NCBI RefSeq assembly: GCF_030519375.1 | Contig: NZ_JAUMKB010000018.1 | Span: 1-64,000 of the forward strand | Origin: Mucilaginibacter tolerans | GTDB taxonomy: Bacteria; Bacteroidota; Bacteroidia; Sphingobacteriales; Sphingobacteriaceae | DNA: 64,000 nucleotides | Direction of reading: 5' to 3' | Shown: positions 8,911 through 18,050 of the stretch, piece after piece | How the letters are laid out: the number at the start of each line of letters is the position of its first letter | Position numbering within the stretch: the stretch's first letter is position 1 | Notes under the pieces: generated by a model | Databases searched by the model: none | What the model was told of the DNA's origin: nothing | The model's input: the letters and a program-made list of their open reading frames with translations, nothing else | Position numbers and translations under genes: made by a program

Positions 8911-11367
8911 ATGAAAACGTTTACCCATAAAATATATCTTACGCTACTGCTTCTTATGGTAGCAACAGGAGCTGCATTGGCGCAATCTTCCGGGCCATCG
9001 GCAAATGTTAGCGGCTCCTTGCTCGACGAGCAAGGAAAACCAATGATGTTTGCTACTGCCAGCTTATTAAATGCAAAGGACTCCACCATAGTAAAGGGCG
9101 CTATCAGCAATGAACAGGGCGTATATTCTTTCGACCATATCAAACAAGGCCGCTACGTTATTAAAGCCACTACGGTTGGATATCAGAAAGCAGTTAGCCC
9201 GCCTGTCACGGTAGCCGATAACGGATCGGTTACTGTACCTGAATTGAAAATGCAGCCTAATGCACATAATTTGAATACGGTGAATGTAACCGCTGCAAAA
9301 CCGCTAGTGGAACGAAAAATAGATCGTACCGTAGTAAATGTTGCAAACAGCCCGCTTGCGGCAGGCAACTCGGCAATGGACATTCTTGAAAGAGCTCCTG
9401 GAGTTAGCGTTGATAAGGACGATAACATCAGTTTAAAAGGCAAACAGGGTGTAACCGTAATGCTCAACGATAAGCTGACCTATTTGACAGCAGCGCAATT
9501 AGCTACTCTTTTACGTTCTACCGATGGTAATACTATTGAGTCAATAGAAATTATTACCAACCCTTCCGCTAAATATGACGCGGCAGGCAACTCGGGTATC
9601 ATCAATATCAAGCTAAAAAAGAATAAGCAGACAGGGACAAACGGAAGTCTTACCCTTGGAGCCGGTTATGGCGCTTCATGGAAGGATAATGAAACTTTGC
9701 AATTGAATCATAAAGAAGGCAACCTGAACGTATTTGGCACGTTTAGTCACAACGATAACAAGCGTATACAAAATATCGATATCAAACGTATTATTACTGG
9801 TACCGACGGAAGTCGAACCTATTTTAACCAGTTCAGCCCGCTCGCTACCAACAACCACAACAACAGCTACCGTTTTGGAGCTGATTATGATCTGTCTTCT
9901 AAAAATACAATTGGGTTTGTACTCAGCGGTTATTTTAATAACGAGGACGACAGTAACGACAACCGTACTTACATTGGAAAGAACTATAATACAGCCCAGG
10001 CCGATTCATCATTGCGTACCGTTTCGGGCATTCATCAAACCTATAATAACTTCGCCGTTAACCTGAACGATACCTATAAAATAGATACAGCGGGGCAGCA
10101 AATAAGCGTCGACCTGGATTATTCAAAGTTTAGAAATAATTCGGATGCACAATATAGAACTGTTTTTTATTTTGCAGATGGCACCCTAAAGCCTGACAAG
10201 GCCTTTTTAGGTAACCTGACACCATCAAATATCGACATCCATACTGCCAAAGTGGATTATGCAAAGCCTTTGACTAAATCAGTAAAGCTGGAAACAGGTT
10301 TTAAATACAGTGATGTAAAAACCGATAATAATTTGAAGCAAACTACTGTTGACGGTGCTCCTGATACCAGTGTTAACCACTTTGTATATGATGAGAAAAT
10401 AACTGCAGGATACCTCAATTTAAATAAGCAATTTAAAAACACCTCTATACAAGCTGGTTTACGTGCTGAATACACACAATCGAACGCGGTAGGCGATTCA
10501 ATGAACAATGTGCAACGTATACCAAGAAGTTATTTGAATTTCTTCCCAAGTGTATTTATCAATCACACCATTAATGATAAAAACGAATTCAGCTTATCCT
10601 ACAGCCGGCGTATCGACCGTCCGCAATACGATAACCTGAATCCATTTGTGTATCACCTCGATCCGTATACTTATCAGAAAGGTAATCCATATCTGAGGCC
10701 ACAGTATACAAACAACTTCGAGTTCAACTATACCTATAATAAGAGTATCACTTTAACATTAGGCTACAGCCGTACTACGGATGTGATAACCGAGGTACCA
10801 GGGACTGATCCCGCAACAAAGGTTGCCTACGTAACCCAGCAAAACCTGCAAGTGCAAAACAGTTATAATGCCAATCTGTATGCGCCTTATACAATCACCA
10901 AATGGTGGGACGGCAACCTGAATGCAACAGCTTTTTACCTCGGCTTTAAATCAAACAACCTCCAAGGAAGCAATCTTGACAGGGGCCAAACCGCTTACCA
11001 GATAAGGGCAACAGAAACATTTAAACCATTAGCCGGATACAAATTGGAAGTTACGGGCAATTATCAGTCGGCCTTGACTTATGGCCTATTCTATGTAAAG
11101 CCCCAATATTCTGTTGATGCCGGGCTGAGCCACTCTTTTGCCAACAAGAAAGCCAATATTAAGCTTTCGATGAGCGATATCTTTAATACTCGCCGTAATG
11201 ATGTAACCAGTAATTATGGATCGGTTGATTTTGATATCCGCCAGAAACGCGAATCAAGAATAACACGGTTGACATTTACTTACAACTTTGGAAGTACCAA
11301 AATAAGAGCCCGCGAACACCAGAGCGGTGCAGATGATCTTAACGGAAGAGTGAAGGGGAACAATTAA
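8911..11367 (+). CDS. TonB-dependent receptor-like outer membrane beta-barrel protein (PF14905 type)
   Basis: The 818-residue protein has a signal peptide (GAALAQ, cleavage near 24), an N-terminal carboxypeptidase-regulatory-like domain at about 30-115 (SGSLLDEQGKPMMFATASL), a plug-like region at about 125-235 (MDILERAPGVSVD, IEIITNPSAKYDAAG), and a beta-barrel matching the outer membrane protein beta-barrel family found across Bacteroidota. Unlike SusC proteins it has no SusD partner. These receptors are common and their ligands are mostly unknown. It stands alone with a long leader containing a palindrome and a hairpin. The C terminus ends in a hydrophilic tail after the last strand (FNFGS region) rather than on Phe. 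Confidence 0.88.
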   Translation: MKTFTHKIYLTLLLLMVATGAALAQSSGPSANVSGSLLDEQGKPMMFATASLLNAKDSTIVKGAISNEQGVYSFDHIKQGRYVIKATTVGYQKAVSPPVTVADNGSVTVPELKMQPNAHNLNTVNVTAAKPLVERKIDRTVVNVANSPLAAGNSAMDILERAPGVSVDKDDNISLKGKQGVTVMLNDKLTYLTAAQLATLLRSTDGNTIESIEIITNPSAKYDAAGNSGIINIKLKKNKQTGTNGSLTLGAGYGASWKDNETLQLNHKEGNLNVFGTFSHNDNKRIQNIDIKRIITGTDGSRTYFNQFSPLATNNHNNSYRFGADYDLSSKNTIGFVLSGYFNNEDDSNDNRTYIGKNYNTAQADSSLRTVSGIHQTYNNFAVNLNDTYKIDTAGQQISVDLDYSKFRNNSDAQYRTVFYFADGTLKPDKAFLGNLTPSNIDIHTAKVDYAKPLTKSVKLETGFKYSDVKTDNNLKQTTVDGAPDTSVNHFVYDEKITAGYLNLNKQFKNTSIQAGLRAEYTQSNAVGDSMNNVQRIPRSYLNFFPSVFINHTINDKNEFSLSYSRRIDRPQYDNLNPFVYHLDPYTYQKGNPYLRPQYTNNFEFNYTYNKSITLTLGYSRTTDVITEVPGTDPATKVAYVTQQNLQVQNSYNANLYAPYTITKWWDGNLNATAFYLGFKSNNLQGSNLDRGQTAYQIRATETFKPLAGYKLEVTGNYQSALTYGLFYVKPQYSVDAGLSHSFANKKANIKLSMSDIFNTRRNDVTSNYGSVDFDIRQKRESRITRLTFTYNFGSTKIRAREHQSGADDLNGRVKGNN

Positions 11368-11430
11368 GTTGGCAGTTTTCAGTTTGCAGTCGGCACCTTT
11401 TCTAAATACAACCGACTGCAAACTGCCAAC
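11368..11430. repeat. Intergenic inverted repeat (GGCAGTTTGCAGT type)
   Basis: GTTGGCAGTTT(TC)AGTTTGCAGTCGG (11368-11393) is mirrored by CCGACTGCAAACTGCCAAC (11412-11430). The left arm also carries a doubled CAGTTT unit. Between the convergent receptor and M14 peptidase genes it may work as a terminator, but the composition is that of short intergenic repeats seen in this phylum. Confidence 0.6.
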
Positions 11431-11468
11431 TAATAGCAGTACACTGCAAACCGCCCATTTCAAGCCGC

Positions 11469-13967
11469 CTACTGCCCTACCATAAATACGGCATTGCCGA
11501 ATAATAGTTTGCCATTTTGCCAGAAGCTGCGGAAAATGGGGTCATCTACCAGGTAAACTACTGAACCGCGGCCAATCGATTGGACACCGAATAACAATCC
11601 ACCCTTTAATTTCTCTTTGGCCTTCTGGCCGACAAAGCCTTCCACATAACCGTTCTTTTTGATGGTGCCCACATTCCAGCCATCGTCACCCAGGTAGTTA
11701 TATATTACATCATTCAGTTTCAGGGTGAAGTAATATTTCTGCAAGCCAAAACCAAGCGGATGGGTATTATCCATATCAACTTTATAAATAGCTCCCGGCA
11801 CACTTGAACGTATCGCGTCATGATCTCTGTCGGCATAAACTTTTATAAGGTTTTCCTTGCTTTTCGAACTGGTATCATGTTTGTCGGTCATGCTCTTTAT
11901 CGAAAAACCCTTTTTGTCAGCAAGCATTGAAACGGTATTTTCCATGGCAATGAGTTTGCCGCCATCATGAACCCAGCTTTGTAGTCTTTCAACGGGCAGA
12001 TCATCATAAGATCCGTCAGGAAATATAATCACATCAAAATCATTAATGCGTTCGCGGCTCAGGTCGTGGTATTTGACAATGGTAAGCGGGTAGTTGATCT
12101 CCTGATCAAAAAAATGCCAGATCTCACCCATTGCTTCTGACGAGCTTCCTTCCCCCGATATCAGTAACACCTTTGGTTGGTGCAATGATTTGATCGCGCT
12201 CGAACCCAAATCAGCACCCTTATCTACAAAACCTGATTTTAATACGGACAATGTTACATGGCAATCTTTTGCGGATGCAATGACCTTTTCGTCAAAATCG
12301 CCGGCGTTATTACCTGCGCGGGTAATGATTAATGAGCCGGCTGCAAATTTTTGTCCTGCTGATTCAAATGGCGCTTGTGAGCAACGTACCTTTATATTTT
12401 TTTTATAAAGCTCAGCCAAAAACTTCACCTCAAAAACAGACCGCCATGGAACAACATAAGCATAAGCCTCTCCTTTAGTTACACCCGGGCTAGTAGTCTC
12501 TATTGATTTCGTTTCTTCCGGCTTAATTGACTCTCTCAAGCCATAAGCCCTAAGGCCATAAGCATATGGCAGCGACCAGGCGGTAATATCATAAGTATTA
12601 GAGTCTGCCAGGAAAGTCCTGGGTTCAAGCAATACATTTAATAATACGGATTTAGGCTGATAAGCATTGACCACCAGATCGTGCGGCTCGATTGACAACT
12701 GTTCCATCTTGCCGGTAACATAGTCAAATCCTACCGCTGAGTGCTTATTCGTATGACCGACTTTAATACCATTATTATGCAGCAGTTCGGCTAACATAGC
12801 CAGGTTATCTGGATTGTCGTTTTTGATAATATAAGTTTTATACTCACCCGGCGGATTCGCACGGTTACTGTCATAGTATTTTTTGAACTCAGTTAATGCA
12901 CGTGATGCATTTGCAGAAACAGTCTCGACAGTGCTCAGGCTGTTCGAAAGATGATGTGTGATACGATCTGCTAAAGTCAGTGTATCGCCGCTTCTTGTTG
13001 CTATAGCCAATCCTGCTCCGATCCCCCCTTGCTCATAGGTCATGCCGATTGAACCATTATAGATCGGATAGGTATCGCCATACGAAGGGTAAAGCAAGTC
13101 GAATTCCTCTTTAGTAAAATACATCCAGCCATTCTGATCAAAATACTTGGCATTGTTCTTCCCGATGATAGTCTGAAACTCCTTTTGCCAGGAAGTAATG
13201 TCTTTATGAAAAGGCTCTGCAGCAGGTGCGAAATAGTAAGGGGCATTATAACCCTGTTCGTGAAAATCCACATGCACCTGTGGCAGCCATTCGTTAAAAA
13301 GCGCCAACCGGGCTTTGGTTTCCTTCTGAGTTTGCCAAGCCCAGTCGCGATTCAGGTCGAAATAATAATGGTTTACCCGTCCGCCTGGCCAAGGCTCTGA
13401 ATGTTCACGCGAAGTAGGGTCGGCATTCGGTGTAACACCTTTTACCGAATTATAGTAATTAATGTACCGCTCCCGCCCATCTGGATTTAAGCAGGGGTCG
13501 ATCACCACCACCGTATTTTTAAACCAGGGTTGCGTACGTTTATTGGTAGGATTAGCCAATTCATAAAGCGCCTGCATAGCGGCTTCGCTCGAGCTTGGCT
13601 CATTACCATGTACGTTATAACTCAGCCACACAATAACCGGTGCGTTGCTTAAAGAAGTATTATTGCTGCTTAACCCGGCAAGTGATAAATTATACTGACG
13701 GATCTCTTCAAGCCGGGCAATATTTTCATCTGATGCTATGAACATCGCCATCAAAGGGCGGCCTTCGTTGGTGCTGCCATATTGTTGTAGTTTCACATTT
13801 TTGGAAACCGAGGCCACATATTTAAAATATTCTGCGATACGGAAATGAGGCGTGAACTGAGACCCCAATTTATACCCCAAAAATTCGGATGGAGATTGTA
13901 GCTCCTGTGCAAAAGCCATACAGGCAAAGCCCAGACAAAACAGTGATAAAGAGATTTTTTTTAGCAT
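11469..13967 (-). CDS. Secreted M14-family zinc carboxypeptidase
   Basis: The 832-residue protein has a signal peptide (ACMAFAQ, cleavage near 20) followed by an M14 catalytic domain. The zinc ligands are visible as H120 and E123 in NVHGNEPSS and H236 in VDFHEQG, with NPDGRERY near 161-168 and FDLNRDWAW at 203-211, which resembles the substrate-binding asparagine-arginine region. After about residue 370 a long C-terminal region includes a segment resembling a class I glutamine amidotransferase-like fold (DFDVIIFPDGSYDDLP). The enzyme probably trims peptides in the periplasm or outside the cell. It is a single gene, convergent with the TonB receptor. Confidence 0.88.
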   Translation of the reverse strand: MLKKISLSLFCLGFACMAFAQELQSPSEFLGYKLGSQFTPHFRIAEYFKYVASVSKNVKLQQYGSTNEGRPLMAMFIASDENIARLEEIRQYNLSLAGLSSNNTSLSNAPVIVWLSYNVHGNEPSSSEAAMQALYELANPTNKRTQPWFKNTVVVIDPCLNPDGRERYINYYNSVKGVTPNADPTSREHSEPWPGGRVNHYYFDLNRDWAWQTQKETKARLALFNEWLPQVHVDFHEQGYNAPYYFAPAAEPFHKDITSWQKEFQTIIGKNNAKYFDQNGWMYFTKEEFDLLYPSYGDTYPIYNGSIGMTYEQGGIGAGLAIATRSGDTLTLADRITHHLSNSLSTVETVSANASRALTEFKKYYDSNRANPPGEYKTYIIKNDNPDNLAMLAELLHNNGIKVGHTNKHSAVGFDYVTGKMEQLSIEPHDLVVNAYQPKSVLLNVLLEPRTFLADSNTYDITAWSLPYAYGLRAYGLRESIKPEETKSIETTSPGVTKGEAYAYVVPWRSVFEVKFLAELYKKNIKVRCSQAPFESAGQKFAAGSLIITRAGNNAGDFDEKVIASAKDCHVTLSVLKSGFVDKGADLGSSAIKSLHQPKVLLISGEGSSSEAMGEIWHFFDQEINYPLTIVKYHDLSRERINDFDVIIFPDGSYDDLPVERLQSWVHDGGKLIAMENTVSMLADKKGFSIKSMTDKHDTSSKSKENLIKVYADRDHDAIRSSVPGAIYKVDMDNTHPLGFGLQKYYFTLKLNDVIYNYLGDDGWNVGTIKKNGYVEGFVGQKAKEKLKGGLLFGVQSIGRGSVVYLVDDPIFRSFWQNGKLLFGNAVFMVGQ

Positions 13968-14097
13968 ATTGAGAAAGACTAAGCTAAAAATAAAAAATCG
14001 AATAATTATTTGCTATTTCAATTTTGCTAATTATATTAGCATCCATTAACCTAACCTTTTCACATTAAATCTGCACCTTTGCATGCATACCACAGTT

Positions 14098-16254
14098 ATG
14101 ACCCCTATACAGGCCCTGCAAAAATATTTTGGATATAGTGAGTTCCGGCATCAGCAGGAAGCAATCATTCAACACATCTTAAACGGGCAAGATGTTTTAA
14201 CCCTGATGCCCACCGGCGGAGGGAAATCCCTATGCTACCAATTACCGGCCATGCTGATGGATGGTTTGACAATTGTCATATCGCCGCTAATTGCTTTAAT
14301 GAAGGACCAGGTAGACAGCCTGAATGTAAACGGAATACCTGCCGCATTTTTAAATTCTACCCAATCGCCCGATGAGCAGCAACACATAACAGATCAGCTT
14401 AAAAAGAACAAGATAAAGCTGCTTTACCTGGCCCCTGAGCGCCTGTTTGGGCAGGGCAGTAACCTGATCGCTTTTTTAAAGTCGTTGCCTGTTTGTTTGA
14501 TCGCTATTGATGAAGCACATTGTATTTCACAATGGGGGCACGATTTCAGGCCTGAATATTTGATGCTGGCCGGATTAAAAAGGGAATTCCCAAAAATTCC
14601 GGTCATTGCACTCACCGCAACGGCTGATAATTTGACGCGCAAAGATATTCTTGAAAAATTAGATCTGCGAAATCCCGCTGAGTTTGTCTCGTCATTTAAC
14701 CGGGCAAATATTACTTACCGGGTTTTACCAAAAAAGAACAGCTTTAACCAGTTGCTGGCCTTCCTGGATGCAAGAAAAGAAGATTCGGGTATTATCTATT
14801 GTTTGTCACGCAAATCGACAGAAGAATTAGCCGGCGACCTGAAAAGCGAAGGTTTTTTGGCTGAAGCCTATCATGCCGGTATGGACAATGCGACTAAAGC
14901 ACGCAACCAGGAAGCTTTTTTGCGTGATGATGTGAAGATCATTGTTGCCACCATAGCATTCGGGATGGGTATCAATAAATCAAACGTCCGTTATGTTGTA
15001 CATGTAGATCTGCCAAAAAATATTGAAGGCTACTACCAGGAAACCGGCAGGGCAGGGCGTGATGGGCTGCCATCGGATGCCTTGTTATTGTATTCTTATG
15101 CCGATGCCAATAAGTTACAGCGTTTTGCCCGGATAGAAGGGAATGAGGACCAAAGCGCGATTATGCTAAAAAAGCTGGACGACATGGTAAAATATTGCCA
15201 GTTGCAAACATGCCGCAGGCTATACCTGATGCGCTATTTTGATGAAGACTTCTCCGATAATTGCGGCTCCTGCGATATTTGCCTGAGTGAGTTTGATAAA
15301 TTTGATGCGACCCTTATTGCTCAAAAGGCATTATCAGCCGTTTTCCGTTTAAATGAACGCTTTGGCAGCAACTATGTGATCGATTTCCTGCGCGGCTCCA
15401 GGAGCGAAAAAATAAGGGATGAGCACAAGCAGTTAAAAACCTATGGCATTGGCGCCGATATCAGCAAACCTGAATGGCACCGGTATCTGCGTGAACTGGT
15501 AACACTTGGTTATCTATCTACTACTGATGACGCTTACCCAGTATTAAAGCTTACCGGCAAGAGCAACTCTGTACTAAAAGGACAAGAGAAAGTAGAATTA
15601 ATAGCTTCCCAAACCACGGAAGAAAGGCAGCAGGAAGCTATTCCTTACGAGGCTGGTTTGTTAAGTGAATTAAGATTGACCCGCAGAGATATCGCTATCA
15701 ATCAAAATGTTCCGGCATATATTATTCTTTCGGATGCTGCTTTGATGGAGATGGCCACTTATCTGCCGCAAACGCTTGACGAATTACGACTGGTATCCGG
15801 ATTTGGCGAAATAAAACTGGCACGATATGGACGTGAATTTCTGACTCCGATTAAAAATTACTGTATTAAACACGGTTTATCATCTCGGATTAAACAAAAA
15901 TCCATCAGACGCGAGCGAAAAGTTCAACGGGAAAGCCCAAATGGTAAACTTCGTTCTTCCGATACCAAAATAGAAACGTTTAATTTGTACCGCTCGGGTA
16001 AAACCGTTTCTGAGATAGCAGCAGAGCGCGGGCTTGCGGCAACAACAATTGAGGGGCATTTGAGTTATTTTGTTCAGATGGGTGAGATCGATGTGCTGGA
16101 ATTCGTGAAAGAGGAAAAAATACCGGTCATAAAAGATGCCATTGAAAGTTATGGCTATGAGAGATTGTCCCCTTTAAAAGAAGTATTAGGTGATAATTAC
16201 AGTTATGGCGAAATTAGGGCTGTTATTGGTTGGATGAACAGGAATATTAATTAA
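14098..16254 (+). CDS. recQ: ATP-dependent DNA helicase RecQ
   Basis: RecQ is a 3'-5' helicase for recombination and fork repair. Counting from an upstream ATG at 14083, Walker A is TGGGKS at 44-49 and the DEAH box is at 143-146, followed by the RecQ signature CISQWGHDFRPEY; TGRAGRDG is motif VI. The RQC zinc cysteines are in CRRLYLMRYF and CGSCDIC. An HRDC domain lies at about 525-600, and a helix-turn-helix of the HTH_40 type at about 635-690. I chose the ATG at 14098 (MTPIQALQKYFGY) because a -7-like box CACCTTTG ends at 14081, so the 14083 ATG would be at or before the transcript start. Total length, about 718 residues, is normal for Bacteroidota RecQ. Confidence 0.96.
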   Translation: MTPIQALQKYFGYSEFRHQQEAIIQHILNGQDVLTLMPTGGGKSLCYQLPAMLMDGLTIVISPLIALMKDQVDSLNVNGIPAAFLNSTQSPDEQQHITDQLKKNKIKLLYLAPERLFGQGSNLIAFLKSLPVCLIAIDEAHCISQWGHDFRPEYLMLAGLKREFPKIPVIALTATADNLTRKDILEKLDLRNPAEFVSSFNRANITYRVLPKKNSFNQLLAFLDARKEDSGIIYCLSRKSTEELAGDLKSEGFLAEAYHAGMDNATKARNQEAFLRDDVKIIVATIAFGMGINKSNVRYVVHVDLPKNIEGYYQETGRAGRDGLPSDALLLYSYADANKLQRFARIEGNEDQSAIMLKKLDDMVKYCQLQTCRRLYLMRYFDEDFSDNCGSCDICLSEFDKFDATLIAQKALSAVFRLNERFGSNYVIDFLRGSRSEKIRDEHKQLKTYGIGADISKPEWHRYLRELVTLGYLSTTDDAYPVLKLTGKSNSVLKGQEKVELIASQTTEERQQEAIPYEAGLLSELRLTRRDIAINQNVPAYIILSDAALMEMATYLPQTLDELRLVSGFGEIKLARYGREFLTPIKNYCIKHGLSSRIKQKSIRRERKVQRESPNGKLRSSDTKIETFNLYRSGKTVSEIAAERGLAATTIEGHLSYFVQMGEIDVLEFVKEEKIPVIKDAIESYGYERLSPLKEVLGDNYSYGEIRAVIGWMNRNIN

Positions 16255-16259
16255 AAAGA

Positions 16260-16334
16260 GGTGTCACACTGAGGTACTCGAAGTGTCTGCGTAATGGCCT
16301 TACCCGCATGCTTCGAGTGCCTCAGCATGACACC
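16260..16334. repeat. REP-like imperfect palindrome between recQ and murF
   Basis: The left arm (16260-16291) and right arm (16305-16334) are inverted copies sharing GGTGTCA, CTGAGG and ACTCGAAG blocks, with a 13-base loop. The motif GTCA..CTGAG...CTCGAAG is characteristic of a dispersed intergenic palindrome in many Bacteroidota genomes. It may also stop or stabilise the recQ transcript. Confidence 0.75.
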
Positions 16335-16362
16335 GCGCACAAATAATATGTAATACTAAATT

Positions 16363-17685
16363 ATGACTGCTGCAGATCTATACAATATCTATAAAGAGCA
16401 TCCGCTAATTAGCACAGATACCCGTAAAATAATCCCCGGAAGCCTATTTTTTGCTTTAAAGGGGGATAAGTTCGATGCTAATACATTTGCAGAGCAGGCC
16501 ATCGCCGCAGGTGCAGCATATGCTATTATAGATAATCCTCAATATCAAAAAGGCGATCAATATGTATTGGTTGATGATGTGTTATCTGCTTTGCAGGATT
16601 TAGCGAGGTATCACCGCCGTCAACTGACCATCCCGGTGATAGGACTAACTGGCACCAACGGCAAAACCACCACCAAAGAACTGATCAACGCGGTTTTATC
16701 ACAACATTTTAATACCTATGCCACACAAGGCAATCTGAATAATCATATTGGCGTACCCCTTACCATTCTTTCCATCAACGCTTCGCATGAAGCCGCGGTG
16801 ATCGAAATGGGAGCCAATCACCAGAAAGAGATCGAATTGTTATGTACCATTTCTCAGCCGTCTCACGGACTGATTACCAATGTAGGTAAAGCACATTTGG
16901 AAGGCTTCGGCGGAGTGGAGGGTGTAAAAAAAGGCAAAGGCGAGCTATACGATTACCTAAAGGCATCGGGTGGTATAACTTTTGTCAATAGTGATAGTGC
17001 TGATTTAATGGCTATGCAGCATGCCCGGTCATTAAAAAATGTAACATTTTATGGAAGTATTGACCTTGACAATTTGGTTTCAGGTCAGCTAATTGAAAAT
17101 TCACCATACCTTACTCTGCAGTGGACCAACAATGCAACAGGAGAAAGCTATGAGGTAAAATCACAGCTAACCGGAGCCTATAACCTGGATAATATACTGG
17201 CAGCGATCTGCATCGGGGCGTACTTTAAATTAAGTACCGATGAAATTAATGCCGGTATTAGCGAATATCAGCCAAATAACAACCGCTCGCAGATCGCCCG
17301 AACAGCTACAAATACGCTGATATGCGACTATTACAATGCCAACCCGAGCAGCATGGCCGTAGCGATCGAGAATCTGGGAAAAATTGAGGCCAAACACAAG
17401 GTACTGGTTTTAGGTGATATGTTCGAGATGGGACAGGAATCAGCAGCTGAGCATGCGGCCATCATTAAAAAAGCGATGGAAACGCCGGTAGACGAACGCA
17501 TATTTATTGGTGCGGAGTTCGCAGCACAGAAGCCGGAAGTCGGAAGTCGGAAGCCGGCAGCAATATTTTACACTACTGCTGAAGAGGCCATTGCAGGGTT
17601 AAAAGCCAATCCTATTAGAAATGCTACAGTACTTATAAAAGGCTCGCGCGGGATGGCCCTGGAGCGATTAGTGGAATTATTTTAA
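16363..17685 (+). CDS. murF: UDP-N-acetylmuramoyl-tripeptide--D-alanyl-D-alanine ligase
   Basis: MurF adds D-Ala-D-Ala to the UDP-MurNAc tripeptide in the last cytoplasmic step of peptidoglycan precursor synthesis. The 440-residue protein has the N-terminal Mur domain (DTRKIIPGSLFFALKGD at 19-35), the ATP loop GTNGKTTTKE near 96-105, and the central segments EMGANHQKEIELL and TNVGKAHLEGFG, then the C-terminal Mur domain with LGDMFEMGQES and KGSRGMALE. An oddity is three tandem CGGAAG(T/C) heptamers at 17534-17554, coding PEVGSRKP near residues 391-398, in a poorly conserved loop. The gene stands outside a dcw cluster. The next gene follows after 4 bases. Confidence 0.96.
   Translation: MTAADLYNIYKEHPLISTDTRKIIPGSLFFALKGDKFDANTFAEQAIAAGAAYAIIDNPQYQKGDQYVLVDDVLSALQDLARYHRRQLTIPVIGLTGTNGKTTTKELINAVLSQHFNTYATQGNLNNHIGVPLTILSINASHEAAVIEMGANHQKEIELLCTISQPSHGLITNVGKAHLEGFGGVEGVKKGKGELYDYLKASGGITFVNSDSADLMAMQHARSLKNVTFYGSIDLDNLVSGQLIENSPYLTLQWTNNATGESYEVKSQLTGAYNLDNILAAICIGAYFKLSTDEINAGISEYQPNNNRSQIARTATNTLICDYYNANPSSMAVAIENLGKIEAKHKVLVLGDMFEMGQESAAEHAAIIKKAMETPVDERIFIGAEFAAQKPEVGSRKPAAIFYTTAEEAIAGLKANPIRNATVLIKGSRGMALERLVELF
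17534..17554 (+). repeat. Three tandem heptamers inside murF
   Basis: CGGAAGT, CGGAAGT, CGGAAGC lie head to tail. Three units make 21 bases, so the reading frame is kept. The unit resembles intergenic low-complexity repeats of this phylum. Confidence 0.75.
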
Positions 17686-17689
17686 GATC

Positions 17690-18034
17690 ATGTCCGATCC
17701 TTTTATATACCTGCAATTTATCCGTCAGTTTATGGCAACATTGCCCGGAACATCGGAAGGTATTTGCTATGGAACACCCGGCTTTTATGTACAAAAAAAG
17801 CTATTGGCCCGCTTATGGGAGAATGGCGAGGTATTAGTGGTTCACACTGAAGACCGGGATAAATGGATGCAAGCCAACTCTGAAGTATTTTTCATTACCG
17901 ATCATTATAAGAATTATCCGTATGTACTTGTTCAACTGGATACAGTTGACCCAGAGGAATTGAAAAAATTGCTTATTGAATGCTGGCTGCAGCGGGCATC
18001 GAAAACCTTGGTGAAGGAATATGGTAAATCCTAA
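17690..18034 (+). CDS. MmcQ/YjbR-family protein
   Basis: This 114-residue protein has the YjbR fold pattern: an N-terminal helix with LPGTSEGICYGTPGFYVQKK at 19-38, a strand-rich middle (LARLWENGEVLVVHTEDRDKW), a F.ITDHYKNYPYVLVQLDTV segment at about 68-87, and a C-terminal helix pair. Family members are often described as possible DNA-binding proteins, but the biochemical role is not established. It follows murF by four bases and is probably cotranscribed with it, without a known functional link. Confidence 0.85.
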   Translation: MSDPFIYLQFIRQFMATLPGTSEGICYGTPGFYVQKKLLARLWENGEVLVVHTEDRDKWMQANSEVFFITDHYKNYPYVLVQLDTVDPEELKKLLIECWLQRASKTLVKEYGKS

Positions 18035-18050
18035 AATCTTATATTAGTAT

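Noticed and set aside
17534-17554. murF heptamers as a phase-variation switch
   Set aside because: MurF is essential, so switching it off is unlikely to be selected; three units fit the frame, and no alternative short product makes sense.
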